DNA of 64,000 nt from Rhynchosporium graminicola (GCA_900074885.1 FJUW01000033.1:1-64000); one strand, 5' to 3'. Positions 48,107-60,709 are shown, counted from the stretch's first letter. The notes: generated by a model from the sequence alone, not told the origin. Translations and numbers: made by a program.

Positions 48107-48443
48107 TCAGTTGCCAGTGTCTGAAAATTGAAAGTCAGCAAAAGTGCGGGTGTTTTGGAGTTTTGTGAAGTCTGTTCTGCACGTACCTGTATCTCTCTCG
48201 GCAGGGTCGTCTTTTCCCATGTTGATACCCTCGAAGCGAGGCATCTTGTCACCGTAGTCTTATAACCAACAGTTAGCATAATGTATTTCCAATTGCAAGG
48301 CAGTTTTTATTGAAAAGAAAGATGAAGGACTGGCCTCAGATAATAGAATATAAAAAGTATTACATACCTGGGTCTCTCTCTGCTTGTTCTCCTCCTAAGG
48401 CCTTCGGTAAAGCGAAGCGAGTGTTTGCGTTTGAGACGAGCAT
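48107..48443 (-). CDS. 53-residue hydrophilic protein in three exons, unknown function
   Basis: Too short to stand out as an open frame. Exons (minus): 48443-48368, 48258-48187 and 48120-48107; introns of 109 and 66 bp with GTATGT and GTACGT donors. The joins keep frame and give a protein starting MLVSNANTRFALPKALGG, with internal PDYGDKMPRFEGINMGKD and ending ERDTDTGN. It is acidic/basic mixed, rich in Gly, Asp and Pro, with no helix or signal peptide, suggesting a small soluble or disordered protein. I do not recognise it. Three splice-consistent exons in so short a gene argue that it is real. It has a CT-rich leader and a TATATA word about 160 bp upstream (near 48605). Confidence 0.68.
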
Positions 48444-50819
48444 GTTGAATGTGTTGAATTCTTGAATTGATGACTGAGAACTGCTCAATGGTAATAAGAA
48501 TGATAGATTGATGGTAAGATATTCTTGTATGCCTTAAATGTGTGTCTGTGTATAGATAATGAAGAAGAAAGCTCGACTCGAGAGGAAGGCTCCTCCGTCC
48601 CTATATATCAGTCATCCAGGGCTTTCGACTTCAACCTGGACACAATTGGGGCCATGCCAGGCATTTCCTAAGATTAGCTCCAACTGGAGCCTCCGAAGTC
48701 CTTGTATTCTAGGTAGATGAGCAATAATCGCAGCCTGATGGGCGGTGCCAGGAAAGGCATGGTTGGAAGTTTCCGCCTGGAATTATGCCTCACTGTATCA
48801 TAGCAGTCCGGTCAGTCAGTCAGTCACCACCGGTTTGTGAGAGTGCCTACCTACCTTAGGCATGGCATGAGATGAGGTCCAGAAGGACGGGCAGTACTAG
48901 TGGCTCCAGTGGGGGGGGATTCCTGAAGGCAGAGGCTTTGCTCAGCTATCGCTAAAATAAGGACTTTTAGGCTTCAAGTCCTGGACTGGACTGGAATAGT
49001 ACCAAATGGTGTTGTATCGAGCCTGGCCTTGGAGGCCTGCGCCATTTGCCATTTGGTTTAGCCGGCAGTATCCTCAGCAAAGCCACTGTCCAGTGTTGGA
49101 TGTTCCTTGTCCCTGTTGATGTCGAATCTCTAATCCACTGGGTTTCGTCCAAACACAGATACGGTAGGTATCAATTGGCGCGGGACATGTGCCGATGCTT
49201 GTTTCTGATGCAGTGTTTCAACCTGCAGATGCGAGATGCACCTCAGGCCGGTGACTCTCCTGTTCCTGCCTGTAGCTGTAGGGCTCGTGTAGGTAGGGAC
49301 CATCCTGTCACCTGCTCTGCTCTGCCCTGCCAGGTGAGTGTTCTGCGGCTTCTAGAAGGTTTCCCAATCTGTTCACAGAGTCCCATGCTAGGTACCTTAG
49401 ATGTAATGAAGAAATGTCCACTCACAAAGACAGGGCAGGCAGGGCGTGCGACAATTCCTTCAGGTTGGGGCTCATTCATACCCAGTGATGAGCTAAAATC
49501 AATCAATCTGGAAATGCAACTCATTGATCCCAGCAGTCGCAGCGCTACCAGTTGATCATTCCCGGGTGAGCATCATGGTCGTCGTCCCTGCTTGAGAGCG
49601 CTCCCTACCTCTCCCTTCTAAGACCGCCGTTGCACAATGATCTCGAATGCCCCGGAAGGATTTCGATCATCAACTTCCCGACAGCCAATATCACCTGCAT
49701 TTGTGTCTTCACGACATACATTAGAGTAGCATTATTGAAAACAGCGATACAGTATATTTCCGACCGTCAAGATCATTCTCTCCTCAAAGGTCCGAGTCAC
49801 ATCTGCAATGCGCCATGAACCGGGCGACTAACTGCCCTCCCTACTGCCCTTTCATGAGGCATATCCATATCCGAATCCGCCCTTCCGTCCGTTCAACACA
49901 CCCGCCCAATCCCTCTTCACCGGCACTCAAGTAACACAAACCAAAGATTTAAAGAATGAGACGCATAGAAGAAAAAACCCCGGGATAGAGTCACTCCTCA
50001 CACCATATCACAAACTTCCTCGCCGCAAGACACCTAACCAGGTATCTACCTATTTCTTCAGCCGCGGCCTCCTTGATGTCAGAACTGCGTTTATTTTTGC
50101 ACCGGGTGCCAATTGCAGGTCACAGATGGATGTCGAGTGTGGCTGGCAGTGGGTTTCGTGGCGGAGGCCGCCCCGAATCGCAACGAATTGACCTGCTGGG
50201 CGGCTGGGCTCGCTCGCCGCTGGGCTGCATCCTCCCCTGGCAGAGGGTTGATCGGTGCCTGCATATAGGTAGATATGACGGTAGGCCCCGCTGCAATGCT
50301 TTTTGTAGCAAGATAGATTCCATGGATTGCAAAGGATAACGGGTAACGAAAGGTACGCCGCCATGTACGATTAGGTAGGTATCTAGGTATCTCGGCCTTG
50401 GACCGATATCCAGATTACTCAGAACGGTGCCAAGTCCACGCCGAGTTGTAGAGTCATTCTCTCGTTCATTCAGTCTTGCTTCTTATTGGGTATTGCGAGC
50501 AGGTGACAGTTATCATGGCGGTCACAAGGAGAGATGCTCGGTAGGGCTAAGTTAGGTATTCTGGTTTGGTCATTAATTCATTTGCTCATCACTGTCGTCA
50601 TCTAATTCTCTTCACTTTTTCCGTCTTACAGCTTCATCGGCCTTGCCGTCAAAATACTACAACGTCCAAAACTAGAAAGCGAGATTATACAACACAAGAG
50701 CAGAAAGTATAGAGACCGTGCCTCATGACGCCTATTGTACCTTGACCTATTCAGATTCGATCTCCAATTGGCCCGAAACGCCTTCTCTCCAGACCTTTCT
50801 ATAATCTGTCATATTACTA
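48444..50819. other. Intergenic, GC-balanced with scattered GGTA-type words
   Basis: About 2.4 kb. Contains recurring TACCTA/TAGGTA words (48850, 49165, 49290, 50045, 50370). Open frames at 49046-49555 and 50050-50364 overlap antisense frames and have no domain. No gene supported. Confidence 0.45.
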
Positions 50820-53789
50820 TCAATGACTTCGAAAGTCATCCAAGAAAATACGAGCTAGTCGTCCGCCATCTGTGTATTCTGGTTCCACGTCCGAAGTGCT
50901 CGATGAGCGTGGTGATTGCACATCTAATTCTACAGAAAGTCAGTCTGGATCAGTAATGAGATACGGGAAATCTCACCGTGGTCTCTAATGATGCCTTGCA
51001 GATCTTTAACAAACCTTGCAACGTCTTTATCAACTGATTTGAGCTTCCCATGAAAGCCATCGATGCCATCTCGAATTGGATTACAGGCCTCCTTGCCTCC
51101 CTTTCGAGTTTTGAATTTCCAGTGGAAGATCTCTTTGCACCTCTCGAACAGTTCCTTCTGCGTCAACCTTACGAGGTCTTGGAATGACTTCCGCTCGATG
51201 GAATCATCATGGCTGTGGTGTTTGATTCGTCCTTCGCAGAAATAATATGCAGCACCAAGCGTCTTGTCAATGACAAGTATAAGCGTGAGGAACACACTGA
51301 ATGCAACAGCCCATTCCTTGTCTTTCGTGGTACCTGGATTTGTTGCCCAGATCATGCTCCCCCATGCCTTTAAAACTTGTTGGATGCGTTTCCGTTGCAC
51401 CATGAAGAAAGCTAACTTGATCTGCCTTTGGGCACATCGCGGGGCAGATCGCTCGTCGTATTCTTGGTTAAGATGGGTTTGAACCCTCCGCAAAGAGCTT
51501 GGATCGAGGAACAGGCTTCGTTCGAGAATCACGGAGGTTACGTGCATTTCGAGGGCACGCCGAAGGAGTTCCGACTGCGGATCGTCAGCAACACAAAGTA
51601 AAAATCGGAAGACCTGCATACCTCATTTCTATTGGTATTACCGGCGCTGTAGTACGAAGCAACTGCTCCGAGTAGACGTATTGGAAGCTCCGAGCCAGGC
51701 TCGATATAAGCTGTCGGTATGTATGCGGCGATGCCGTTCTGTACGATCTCCTGGACATATTTCGAGTATTCGTCTTGCATCTCATCCATTGCAGCGAGCG
51801 GAATCCCAAGGGGTGGACTCAGTTTCCGGACCAATTGAGGCCGCATACCACCATTTGACACTGTTTGATGGAAGAACCCCATCTCTGAAGCGCCACTTCG
51901 CAGTGCCAGTGCAACAACTTCGGCTTCTAGGAATTTTGGATATCCCCAATCCATACGTATAAGCATCTGCTGTGTACCCCAGCTGGAAGCATTCCTGGTA
52001 ACAAATGACTCGACATTGGCCTTGGTGAAATGTCCCATGAGGTAATCTGTCAATGTTAAACACAGGCAGAGGCGGAAAAGCAACGGGGACTCACTTGGCA
52101 CTAAGAAAGTCGACAACGTCTCTAGTGGGTCGTTGAAGCACGAGAACAGGCAAAACCGCCTCTTTGTTGCCAGTCTTGCACATTGTTCGCATGGTCTGCC
52201 AGGGGAGCAAGGAGAACACTAGCGGTCATTAGGCTGGTACTTGGCATATAGACATAACGAAATACCTTAGTCTTTGAGATATGGCAAGCCCAGCATGCTT
52301 TAGCTTCACGAACATCTCTAGCTTGTTTTTTTTCATCATCTGTGAGATTTCGTTGACGGCCACGCGTAGCCTTTATCCTAGGGAGATTTGAAATGGAGTT
52401 ATATATGTGTGAATGAATATCGATTCCTTCTGGCGCTGGTGAAGATACTTGCGATAGTGACGAGTTATGTGATGGAGGGGAATCATGGGATCCCTTGGGA
52501 CTGCTGCCAGGATTAGAAACAAGGGCCCATGACTTGCTCTCATTCTCACTCGATGGACTACGACCGCCCCAATTGAGAAAGTTTATGTCTGACCGTTCAG
52601 CCTCAAGGACCTGTTGCCGCGCTATATGGGTATGGTATGGGGTGCCACGAGGTGGCTCGAATGTTACACCTCCTGGCGTTGCGTCCTGTTGGAAGGGACT
52701 TCCCGGAATGAAGTTCGGATTCCAAGGAATATCCGGTTGGAAGTCCAGAGCGTTATCCATTGTGTGGTTTTGCTGAGTGTCATGGGGTGCGGTCAAAGTT
52801 GTTGCAGACCACTGCCAGCTTTCCATGTTATACAGCACCGGATCTACACAGATCCATTTTGGTGATATCGGAGAGCCAAGATTTCCGGAGGGAAAGTCTT
52901 CCGTATATAAGTTTGGGGACTCTGTATTTACGGTACCAGGAGACGAGGTAGCGAAAGATGTCCCAGTCCTGTGGAAACCATCTATCATAATTAGATTTAA
53001 GAGCTTATAGGGCTGATAGTCCAATATATAAACCAATACACAGTGAAGCTAAACAAAGAAAGAAATGCCAAATCGCTTACTTGGAAGTGCCAGGTCTTGT
53101 ATTTGATTTCCAGCGGCATCAAGCATGGCATTGCTGTTTGGAAAAACATAAGTGTCAGATATGGAAGAGGCGGTGGTCCTGGCTGCTGAGAAGGCCAAAC
53201 TATTGAAACTACCGTAAGTGCCAAGTTGCATATCTGACATAGATATATCATCCAATTCGGAATCCATGTTGTTGAAATGAGGAGTATTCATGTTCCAGGA
53301 TATTTCCTGGCCATTACTGCCAGACATTTGGGGCACCTGGCTGCCAGGAGAGTGACCATGATTTCCATCATACTTCTGGGGCGAAGCCGGAAGATTCAAA
53401 GCCAACGTATATGGATTTTGAGATGATACTGGAACCCATGAATTACCGTCCAGAATATTCTGATGGACGATGGGGTTGTTGTTGACATTCGATGATCCGA
53501 CTGAAGGATGATGGTCAACCCCATAATAACCCAGAAGCTCAGGGTCAGAACCCTGTCCATGTCCGTGGATCTGGTCATAGTGGTTATAAGTACTATAATT
53601 GATTCGCGAAAAGTGGTATTGTTCAGGCGACGAGGGGTTAGCTGGAGAAGCGCTATTTCTGCGTTGGGTCGAGTAGCCTGGAAGGTTGCGATATGCGACT
53701 TTGGATTCCCTCCTGCCTGGGCCTTTCGCTCTCCGCTGGGGGATCCCGCCGACCCCGGCAGCTGGTTGAGGGCTCATCGTTTCCATCAT
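50820..53789 (-). CDS. Zn2Cys6-like fungal regulator with central zinc cluster
   Basis: Probable transcription factor of a family widespread in Pezizomycotina, function unknown to me. Six exons (minus): 53789-53081, 52981-52266, 52218-52095, 52046-51622, 51574-50977 and 50929-50820; 893 aa. Residues 1-440 are Ser/Asn/Pro/Gln-rich with a basic start (RRAKGPGRRESK). A basic stretch RGRQRNLTDDEKKQARDVREAK leads into CWACHISKTK-CSPC-SPGRP-CEQC-(x9)-C at 466-498, a cluster split by an intron exactly after TK. The second half is a helical region with HFTKANVESF, SPPLGIPLAAMDEM, SELLRRALEMHV, QRQIKLAFF and HWKFKTRKGGKEACNPIRDG. The last intron (50930-50976, 47 bp) also reads through to a stop at 50930, so a shorter C-terminus is possible; splicing adds about 36 residues. 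Two tandem ATGs at the start. Confidence 0.82.
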
Positions 53790-54237
53790 CTTGCTTCAGA
53801 GATACATACACACGGTCAGTGAGGTTCAAGCTTCTCTTGCGTGCGAAACACGGTCGATCGTGAGGCGGAGATGAAGGTTGTTATGTGAACACATCAATCG
53901 TCCCTCCTCTATTGACGCTGGATGGAGGAGGGAGGAAAAGGGGATTGTTGGGGGATCCCTAAGCGCTTTTCATCAGCTCCAGATGCTGTGCAGCCCGAAG
54001 TGCTGGCAATCTCAGCTCAGAGCCGCGATACTGTCCGCTCATCGCTGAAGATAGGAGGGTTGAAAGTGCTGCCATTGGTCGGGCGTACCTACGCCCAAGT
54101 AAATCGAGTAACTAACTGCATTTAGGTCACCGAGTAGGATTTACAGTACAATAGGCGAGAGTCTAGAGATTTCGTGGGGGAGCGGGAGCTGGGAACGGGA
54201 GCGGGTCTTTTGACAAACCTGGCCTGGCTCGTCTGGG

Positions 54238-54285
54238 TGCATATATTCATATATTCATGCATCTGATGCATCTTATGCATCAAGG
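54238..54285. repeat. Short imperfect tandem repeats of ATATTCAT and TGATGCATC
   Basis: Two ATATTCAT units followed by overlapping ATGCATC/TGATGCAT words. Small local repeat upstream of the zinc-cluster gene. Confidence 0.5.
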
Positions 54286-55500
54286 ACCATTGGGATGGAT
54301 TGGAGATGAGATCTCATGCTGAGATGCTCTCATGCTGTAGTTTCGGCGCGTATCGTATCGACATAACAAAACGTGGTACTGTAGTGATTCGTAGATCCTC
54401 CCTTGGGGCTGCCCCATACGTCGGGATGGTGGTTGGGCTTGGGGATTTTGACAGCGGGACGAGCCGGGAACGTTTCAGCCATTTCATCATGAATTCCAAA
54501 AGAGAACCTTCGACGTCCACCCGTCTATTTTTCTGAGGCTTTTCTATGAAGCAGAGTAAATCATGATATGACTCTTTCATCAGCGACGATACTCATCATC
54601 AGCGTGTTCGAGTATTCCAGCACCACTCATGGTTAGGGCAAAAATTACCTGATAGGACCTCCGATATGCTATACTTGGGCTCTGATATTCTCTTGAAATT
54701 CATCCGCGTAGAGATTTGTGGTTGCACCGTGAGGTGCTGGTAATGATCAAACCTTTCAACGATTTACGCGAGAGCCGAAGTCTTGTTTACGTTTGGTCTG
54801 GCACACGAGCCCCAACATGGCCGGCTGCTTTGCGACATCCCATCCATCGGATGTGACTCAAGTGAGTGAAAACGAAGACTCCTAGTACCCATACAAGACA
54901 ATCATCCAGTGACACTTGTAAATGATATCGATTCTATCAAGGGCTTAAAATCTCATGGCGATAGAGATTCAGAGCAGCTCTCAACCCCTCCATATTATTT
55001 TGAAACATGGAAAGGAAAGGACATCATCTACCATCCAAAGCCTTAGAGATATGATGCTAACATCAAAAATGAATATCCTAAAAGGTCCAAACCTTCACTG
55101 GATGTCAGAATTCAAGTCTCTTTTCAGCAGTGTATTCTCACTACCGGGCCAACAAGTTCTGAGGAAAGTAAGTGAATGAGGAGGCGTGGAGGCATTTCCA
55201 GGAAGTGCCTTATCGCGGCGGATCAACATGTCGACAATAGGCATTTCGAGTTCTGCTGCTCAGGTTGATAGAGCCTTTTGATGTACTCACGACTTTGTAG
55301 ATCATTTGAGCAACGTCCATGAAAGACGTTAGACGCTTCGAATCGGTAGGGAGTAGTCTAGTCAATCGTAGAATAACCTGAACCTCTCCCGCGACGAATC
55401 TGGGTGGCCTCGATGGCGACAACATATATGATTCGATGCTATATACGCCATTGCCACACCTGCACGGCTTGAAATAGATGGTCACAAATTTTGTCTTGAG

Positions 55501-55530
55501 TTTTTTTTTTTTCGTTTTCGTTTTCGTTTC
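55501..55530. repeat. Homopolymer T12 followed by CGTTTT units
   Basis: Twelve T bases then three CGTTTT-like hexamers. Simple sequence in the 3' flank of the VPS62 gene. Confidence 0.8.
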
Positions 55531-55765
55531 CTGATAATGTTGCTATGTATGTATCTAATAATCAAACCCATGAATACAGATTATGCTCCATCCATATATC
55601 CTATATAATCGCGGCTCCTTAATGAAAATACTCAAAAGTAACCAAAACGCCATTCAATGCCCCAGCTGGGTATCAAGTTCCCAATCTACATACCACCCCA
55701 TGCCGGCCCTGCTCATCAGGTCATAAGAAGTCCACTCTTCATCCACGTTTTAACAGCCTAGTCGA

Positions 55766-57033
55766 TCAAGGTCCCAACGCTTTCCGAATAATACACAAGA
55801 TGCCATTGTCCGGACAAATATTCCTCCTGTTCAGCTGCTTATCCCACGGTCCCGTCGGTCCACTCGCAAACTTCCTGAAACCAAAGAAAGGCGGTGGTTG
55901 TCTCGGATCATCATCAGGATACTGCTGATCACCCCATCTCCCCCGATAATACATCGCACCAACTGGACTACCATCGATGGACTCGAACGAATCATCTACG
56001 CCGCTATAATTGTAGAAATATGCACTAAGTGTTGGATCCCATAATAAGCCTTTGCTAGTATAGTCTTGTAGAAAGCCTGCGGGGAGATTCAGGTCCGGGA
56101 TGGTGTGGTCGTGGGTCCCTGCTACGCCGTAGTTGGCGTGGCTTCCTTTGGCGGAGTATGCGATTGGGCGGTGCCCTTTCTTCTCTACGGCTTTGAATGT
56201 AAAGGCTTGCCCGTTGTTGTGTTGACTGAACCACATTGCTTGCGGTATGCCGTTCTCGAAACGGATCATGTTGTGTTCCCAGTCCCCGATGTGGTCACCG
56301 AGTTCTTGGAAGAAGACGTTGTTACCTTGATTATAGGCGTAGAAATACATGTAAAAGGCATCGACTATGCCGGAGCCACGGTCGTGGACTATTATGGCTG
56401 AACTTATGATATTTTTGGTTTCGCCCGTCGAGTCTGGTACTATGCCAGTGAGCCATACAGGTTCTGTGGTAACATCAATGTTGGAAGTTAGGTAGACGTT
56501 CCACCCATTGTTACCATACGCGTTGAGAATGTCGAGGTTCTCGAGAGTGAGAGGAGAAGGAGGGTCTTCGATGGCCGTTAAGTTGATATTCGGATGGGTA
56601 TTGGTAACTTGGGCATAAATATCAGAAGGGAAGAAAGCTTCTTGCTCATGTAGCCAAACCAACGGAGCTATGAATAATTAGCGGCAGTGCTTCCAGTTTT
56701 ATCAACGTGAAAACGTACCATGATCCAAAACATATTGAGGTATGCCATCAACCTGGCGCGCTGCCAGTGGTATCCAAGGACGAGCGAAGGATCGTTGTAA
56801 CAGTAGCAGACATAGAGCTAGGGCTACGAGCAGGATCTTAAAGCTTCAATCAGCAAAGGTGTGTCCGCCAAACCATATTGGAGACATACCCTCTTGTGAT
56901 AGACAGATTGTTCGCCCCTCGGCCTCTCCCGGAACTCTACTTGCACGACCTCTCCATAGACATGTCGCAGCTCTCCCTTCTCCAATTCAGCTGTCCTCCA
57001 CCCCTCCATATTCGCGAATTTGGTTTTCTCCAT
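55766..57033 (-). CDS. VPS62-family protein with N-terminal membrane anchor
   Basis: Member of the Vps62/DUF946 family; yeast Vps62 affects cytoplasm-to-vacuole targeting, biochemical role unclear. Exons (minus): 57033-56890, 56836-56719 and 56667-55766, introns of 53 and 51 bp, 387 aa. Residues 1-48 are hydrophilic with a basic end (YHKR), then a hydrophobic segment ILLVALALCLLLL (49-61) that acts as signal anchor. The domain carries LVWLHEQEAFFPSDI near its start, then DGxYMYFYAYNQG-like residues, HIGDWEHNMIRF (the family hallmark), MWFSQHNNGQAF, YSAKGSHANY, and a late RGRWGDQQYPDDDPRQ. A stop lies in frame upstream of 57033, so the start is bounded; a second ATG at 57009 is possible. Confidence 0.88.
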
Positions 57034-57942
57034 TCACCAAAAGTCGGCTGTGTTGTTCAACAAACGCGGGCAGACCCGAACGAATCCTGGATCTGACAAG
57101 CACCGTCTGCAAAAAGGCGTGCGGACCAGTTCCGGGGATTCAAGGATTGGCGTGGAGATGATGCGGGGACTACCGCGTACCTTGAATGTAATTTATTAAG
57201 AGTGGATCTTTGTGTAAATCAAATATGGGTATGGGACATGCAGAGCCCGCTCTTGCGAGGGTTCAGGATAAGGTTCTGCTGTCGAGGTGTTTGAAATGCC
57301 CATGCCGAGGTATACAAAGCTCAAATGCAAGCGAGCATGCTTGGGAAAGAGTCGAGCGAGCTTACTTGATACTTAAGGTGCCGCCGGGCTCAAGGCTCGT
57401 CATAGCACCAGGAATAAGCTTTCCATTTCCTTGGCACACCTTTGTCATGCGGCTCGTTGCATCGTGCTGTGGTGATTGGACCTGTGTTCTACAACATACT
57501 GTTAGTTTCTGAGACTCCAATTTTAGCTGCTGTAAACTTGATCTGATCGAAAGTGTAGATAATGTGTCTCCTCAGTGATTGCAGGTCCCTGAAGGAAAGT
57601 AGCTTACACGTCCCTCGATATGACCAGGGGGGGGGGGTGTTGTTAATACTCACTGTATGAAAAAAATCAAAAAAATCACTTGCAATATGCTACTAATTAT
57701 CAGGATCAATGACCAACCAGACCAATTCGCGCGGCTGGATAAATTGCCTACTCTAATGGCTAGTAGTTGTTCAACTTATTCAAGAAAGTGCCGTCCAAGA
57801 TGCCACGGGAACGCCTGTCACCTCCCATCTCAAGCCCAAACGCCCCTTGCTTCAGGAAGTGCCAGTCCGCCTATGCTATTATACATAATGGGTATCAATG
57901 CCGCCGCCTGCAAAAACCACTGTTCAGATAAAGGACCTCGTG
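57034..57942. other. Intergenic between VPS62 gene and the telomere-protein gene
   Basis: About 900 bp: VPS62 promoter and 3' flank of the TRF-like gene (both minus). A G11 run lies at 57627-57637. No gene supported. Confidence 0.5.
57627..57637. repeat. G11 homopolymer
   Basis: Eleven consecutive G bases in an intergenic gap. A candidate mutation or sequencing-error hotspot. Confidence 0.85.
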
Positions 57943-60709
57943 CTATTCCTCGTAATCAGGAATCCTAGTCCTGACCGCGGCAATCTCCTTCTTTCCCAAA
58001 GGAACCAGATCGAAATTCAAAGGCAACGGTATACCAGATCTGGCATTAAGTTAGTCATAGCGGTTACAACAAACCGAACAACTTACTTGAGATGATTGAC
58101 CTTCATGTTCCGTGCTCTGTCCTTAATAGCAACCTGATCACGCGTGACGTCCCATCTTCCTAAATTAAAAATGGTAGCCCAAGCGCATCCGTGTTTCTCT
58201 ATACGGCGCGTCAGAATTCTAGAGTCTCGATCCGACCATGGTATTCGACCTCTGGGTGCCTGGACACCTCTGGATCTCGCTGTTGCAATCCGACTTGCAA
58301 CGCTGACTTGAGTTGCTGTTGGTGGCGGGTGGCCTTCGGCCATGTCCGAATCCGAATCCGAATCCGACTCATCAACCGGCTCTCTTCTAGCTCGCTCAAG
58401 CTGTGATTGCTCTGGTCCCCTTTGCGCAGCAGCCCGGCTTGATTCAACGCGAGGGCTGGCCTCGACCTGTTCACGACGTTGCTTCTTGCTTGGCGGCAAT
58501 GTGCCGCTTCGGTTACGGGCATGACTAGGTCCAGGGGGCGCGATAACCCTACGGCTGATGTCAACTGCTCGTTGATCCTCCTGAAACCCGTGATCATCGC
58601 TCTCCTCACTTTCTTCCTCGACCAGAGGCCTCTTTTTCGGTGACGGTGCAGCGATGCCATCCTGACTCTCATTCCATGCAATTTTTTGCGCGTTGGCTTG
58701 GCGGTCAATTAGTCTCGACTTAGCAACTTTTGCTGTTGGTTTATGATTCTCCTTGTTCTTCTCTTTGCTATTTTCATTCCAAGCAGCGGTGTATTCGGAA
58801 ATTGGTCTTTGCCGTTCCTCGGTATCATCGTTTCTGTCTTCAGTCATGGGTTGATCTTCATCTTCGGCTTCTTGCGTAGGTTCTGGATCAATTTGGGCCG
58901 ATACGGGCATTGGCGCTGATGATGCTTGCTTGGATCGAGCTTGAGGAGGCTTAGATGACGATGCCAGGGAATTGGCAGGAAAATGACTCGCTGGAGATTT
59001 TCCGGTCTTCCCTTTCATTCTGAGAAGTGTTTGGATATCGGCAGCGGAGTCGAAGCTGCGAATATATTAGCGAAGAGTTTAGGAAGCGAGCTTTACTCAT
59101 AACGCAAACGCTTGCTATGAGCACATTTGGGCATTTAGTTGAAGCATATCGTGCCACGTTCTCACCTCTTGTTCTTGTTCCCTATCTGAGGTGTTGGGAG
59201 AAGCTCCGGTCTCTCGAAAGCGGCGGGCGGTGGATCGTAGCGAAGGTCAACTTGGCTATCAGCGGCTTTAACGAGTACGATCAGGGATTTAGTGATCTCA
59301 TCGATGCCTCCACGCTTCCTGATGGTTTCAATTATGTCGTCAAAACGACTTCGGCTCCACTGGACTAGATGCGTAATGAATTTCATCCATGGAAACAGTT
59401 CTTCGAGCTGATCAAAATCGACCAAATCGCCGGCTTCACGGGCCTCTTCACTATACCGAAACGTGCCATCAATCAGAGCCAGTCTTTCATTTATCATTTC
59501 GACTTGGGCTTTTCGATATGGCTGGCCTAGGCGCAAAATATCCTTCATAACACCTTCTTCCGTCATTTCTGTGAACGATGCCTCTGGGTTTTCATCATTA
59601 TACTGATCGAAGAATATTGATGCCAGGACTTGACTAGGCGTAAATTGATTGCCTTCTTCCTCCAAAAATGTCAAGCACACCATCGCAGTTTGAGTATGGA
59701 AATCCAAGGACAACTCAAAGATTTCGTCTTCCGACTGCTGCCCAAGCCGAGCCACATCAGCTTTGCCTATAAAAGAGTGCGGGAATTCTTTTAAACAAAT
59801 GGCCTGAAGAGTAGTTTGCGTTTTCGCCTCTCCTCTTTGTAAAACAAGAAACTCAGTTACGAGAGTGGCAAGATTCGCAGCATGAATGATCGGGTCCGGA
59901 CGAAATATTCCTTCTTCCGGATTCTTCGTACCTAACAGCTTTCTCAAGACGAAGGGTAGCTGGATGTATATATCACTTCCGTACCAGTGCTTGGCCGGTG
60001 TAAAAATTTCCTCGTGGCGTCGTAGGCGCTTTCCGAACTGCGAACCAGGAATCTTCAAATCGTTCACAATTAAGGCAACTTGATCCTCAGTCTCTATTGC
60101 ATCCTTTGGAGCGAGATGGTCCAGTATTTTGAAGGCACCGACCAGAAGGTCGGGCAGGAACTCGGCCATTATAGGATCAAGCTTGGCAATTTCCTGAGCT
60201 GAGTAGGTTGAAATAGCTGTAGTTCCAGAATACTGTGACAAGGCAGGAGAGCGAGAGCCTGGATTTTCTGTTGCGATATTTCCAATCACGTCGTGATCTT
60301 CGTCCTCCACATCCTCATCTGAAGGCGCCAAACCTCTGGCCTCTTCATTATCCTCGATGTCCTCAGCAACCACCGAAAGATCTAAGAATCGTATCAGCGA
60401 TCGTCCCAGTATTTTGGCACATGGCTAACCTCGATTCTCAGCAGGTTTCCGAATATTCTTCCTGGCGCGAGATACTCTGCTCGAAGCACTCGTGGCGCTC
60501 CCAGCACTGCTCACGCTAGTTTCGCGTTGTGCTCTCTTACTACCTCGCTGTTTCCTCATGGCGGCAGCGATTACGTCAGGATCCAGACTGCGACTCCGAC
60601 TTGATCTTGTCCTTCGTCCGACTGGACTTTCCGACAGTCGCGACGCTTTTGGGGGTGATGATGCTTGGCTACGCGCTGCAGAAGACCGCGCTGAATTACG
60701 CGGTGGCAT
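57943..60709 (-). CDS. TRF/Taz1-like telomere-binding protein with C-terminal Myb telobox
   Basis: Probable double-stranded telomere DNA-binding protein. Exons (minus): 60709-60430, 60381-59166, 59055-58087 and 58039-57943; introns 49, 110 and 47 bp; 853 aa. Residues 1-95 are Ser/Arg-rich. An alpha-helical region about 155-470 (LDPIMAEFLPDLLVGAFKIL onward) has the place and size of a TRF-homology dimerisation domain; this is inference. A charged disordered linker follows with KKRPLVEEESEESDD. A Myb-type domain occupies about 769-822 (IPWSDRDSRILTRRIEKHGCAW) ending in VAIKDRARNMK, a variant of the telobox VDLKDKxRN that contacts TTAGGG. The last exon adds SGIPLPLNFDLVPLGKKE. The first donor is GTTAGC, unusual; the last intron has CTAAC before CAG. 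Nuclear, telomere protection and length control expected. Confidence 0.85.

Larger units (their letters stand above)
53790..55765. other. Intergenic between the zinc-cluster gene and the VPS62 gene
   Basis: About 2 kb: promoter of the zinc-cluster gene on the left, 3' flank of the VPS62 gene on the right. Contains short ATGCATC repeats (54238-54285) and a T12 run with CGTTTT units (55501-55530). No gene supported. Confidence 0.45.

Noticed and set aside
49046..49555. 169-codon plus-strand frame
   Set aside because: Cysteine-rich but overlapping an open antisense frame, no signal peptide and no plausible exons around it.
58211..58708. 165-codon minus-strand frame
   Set aside because: Out-of-frame shadow of the charged linker of the TRF-like gene.
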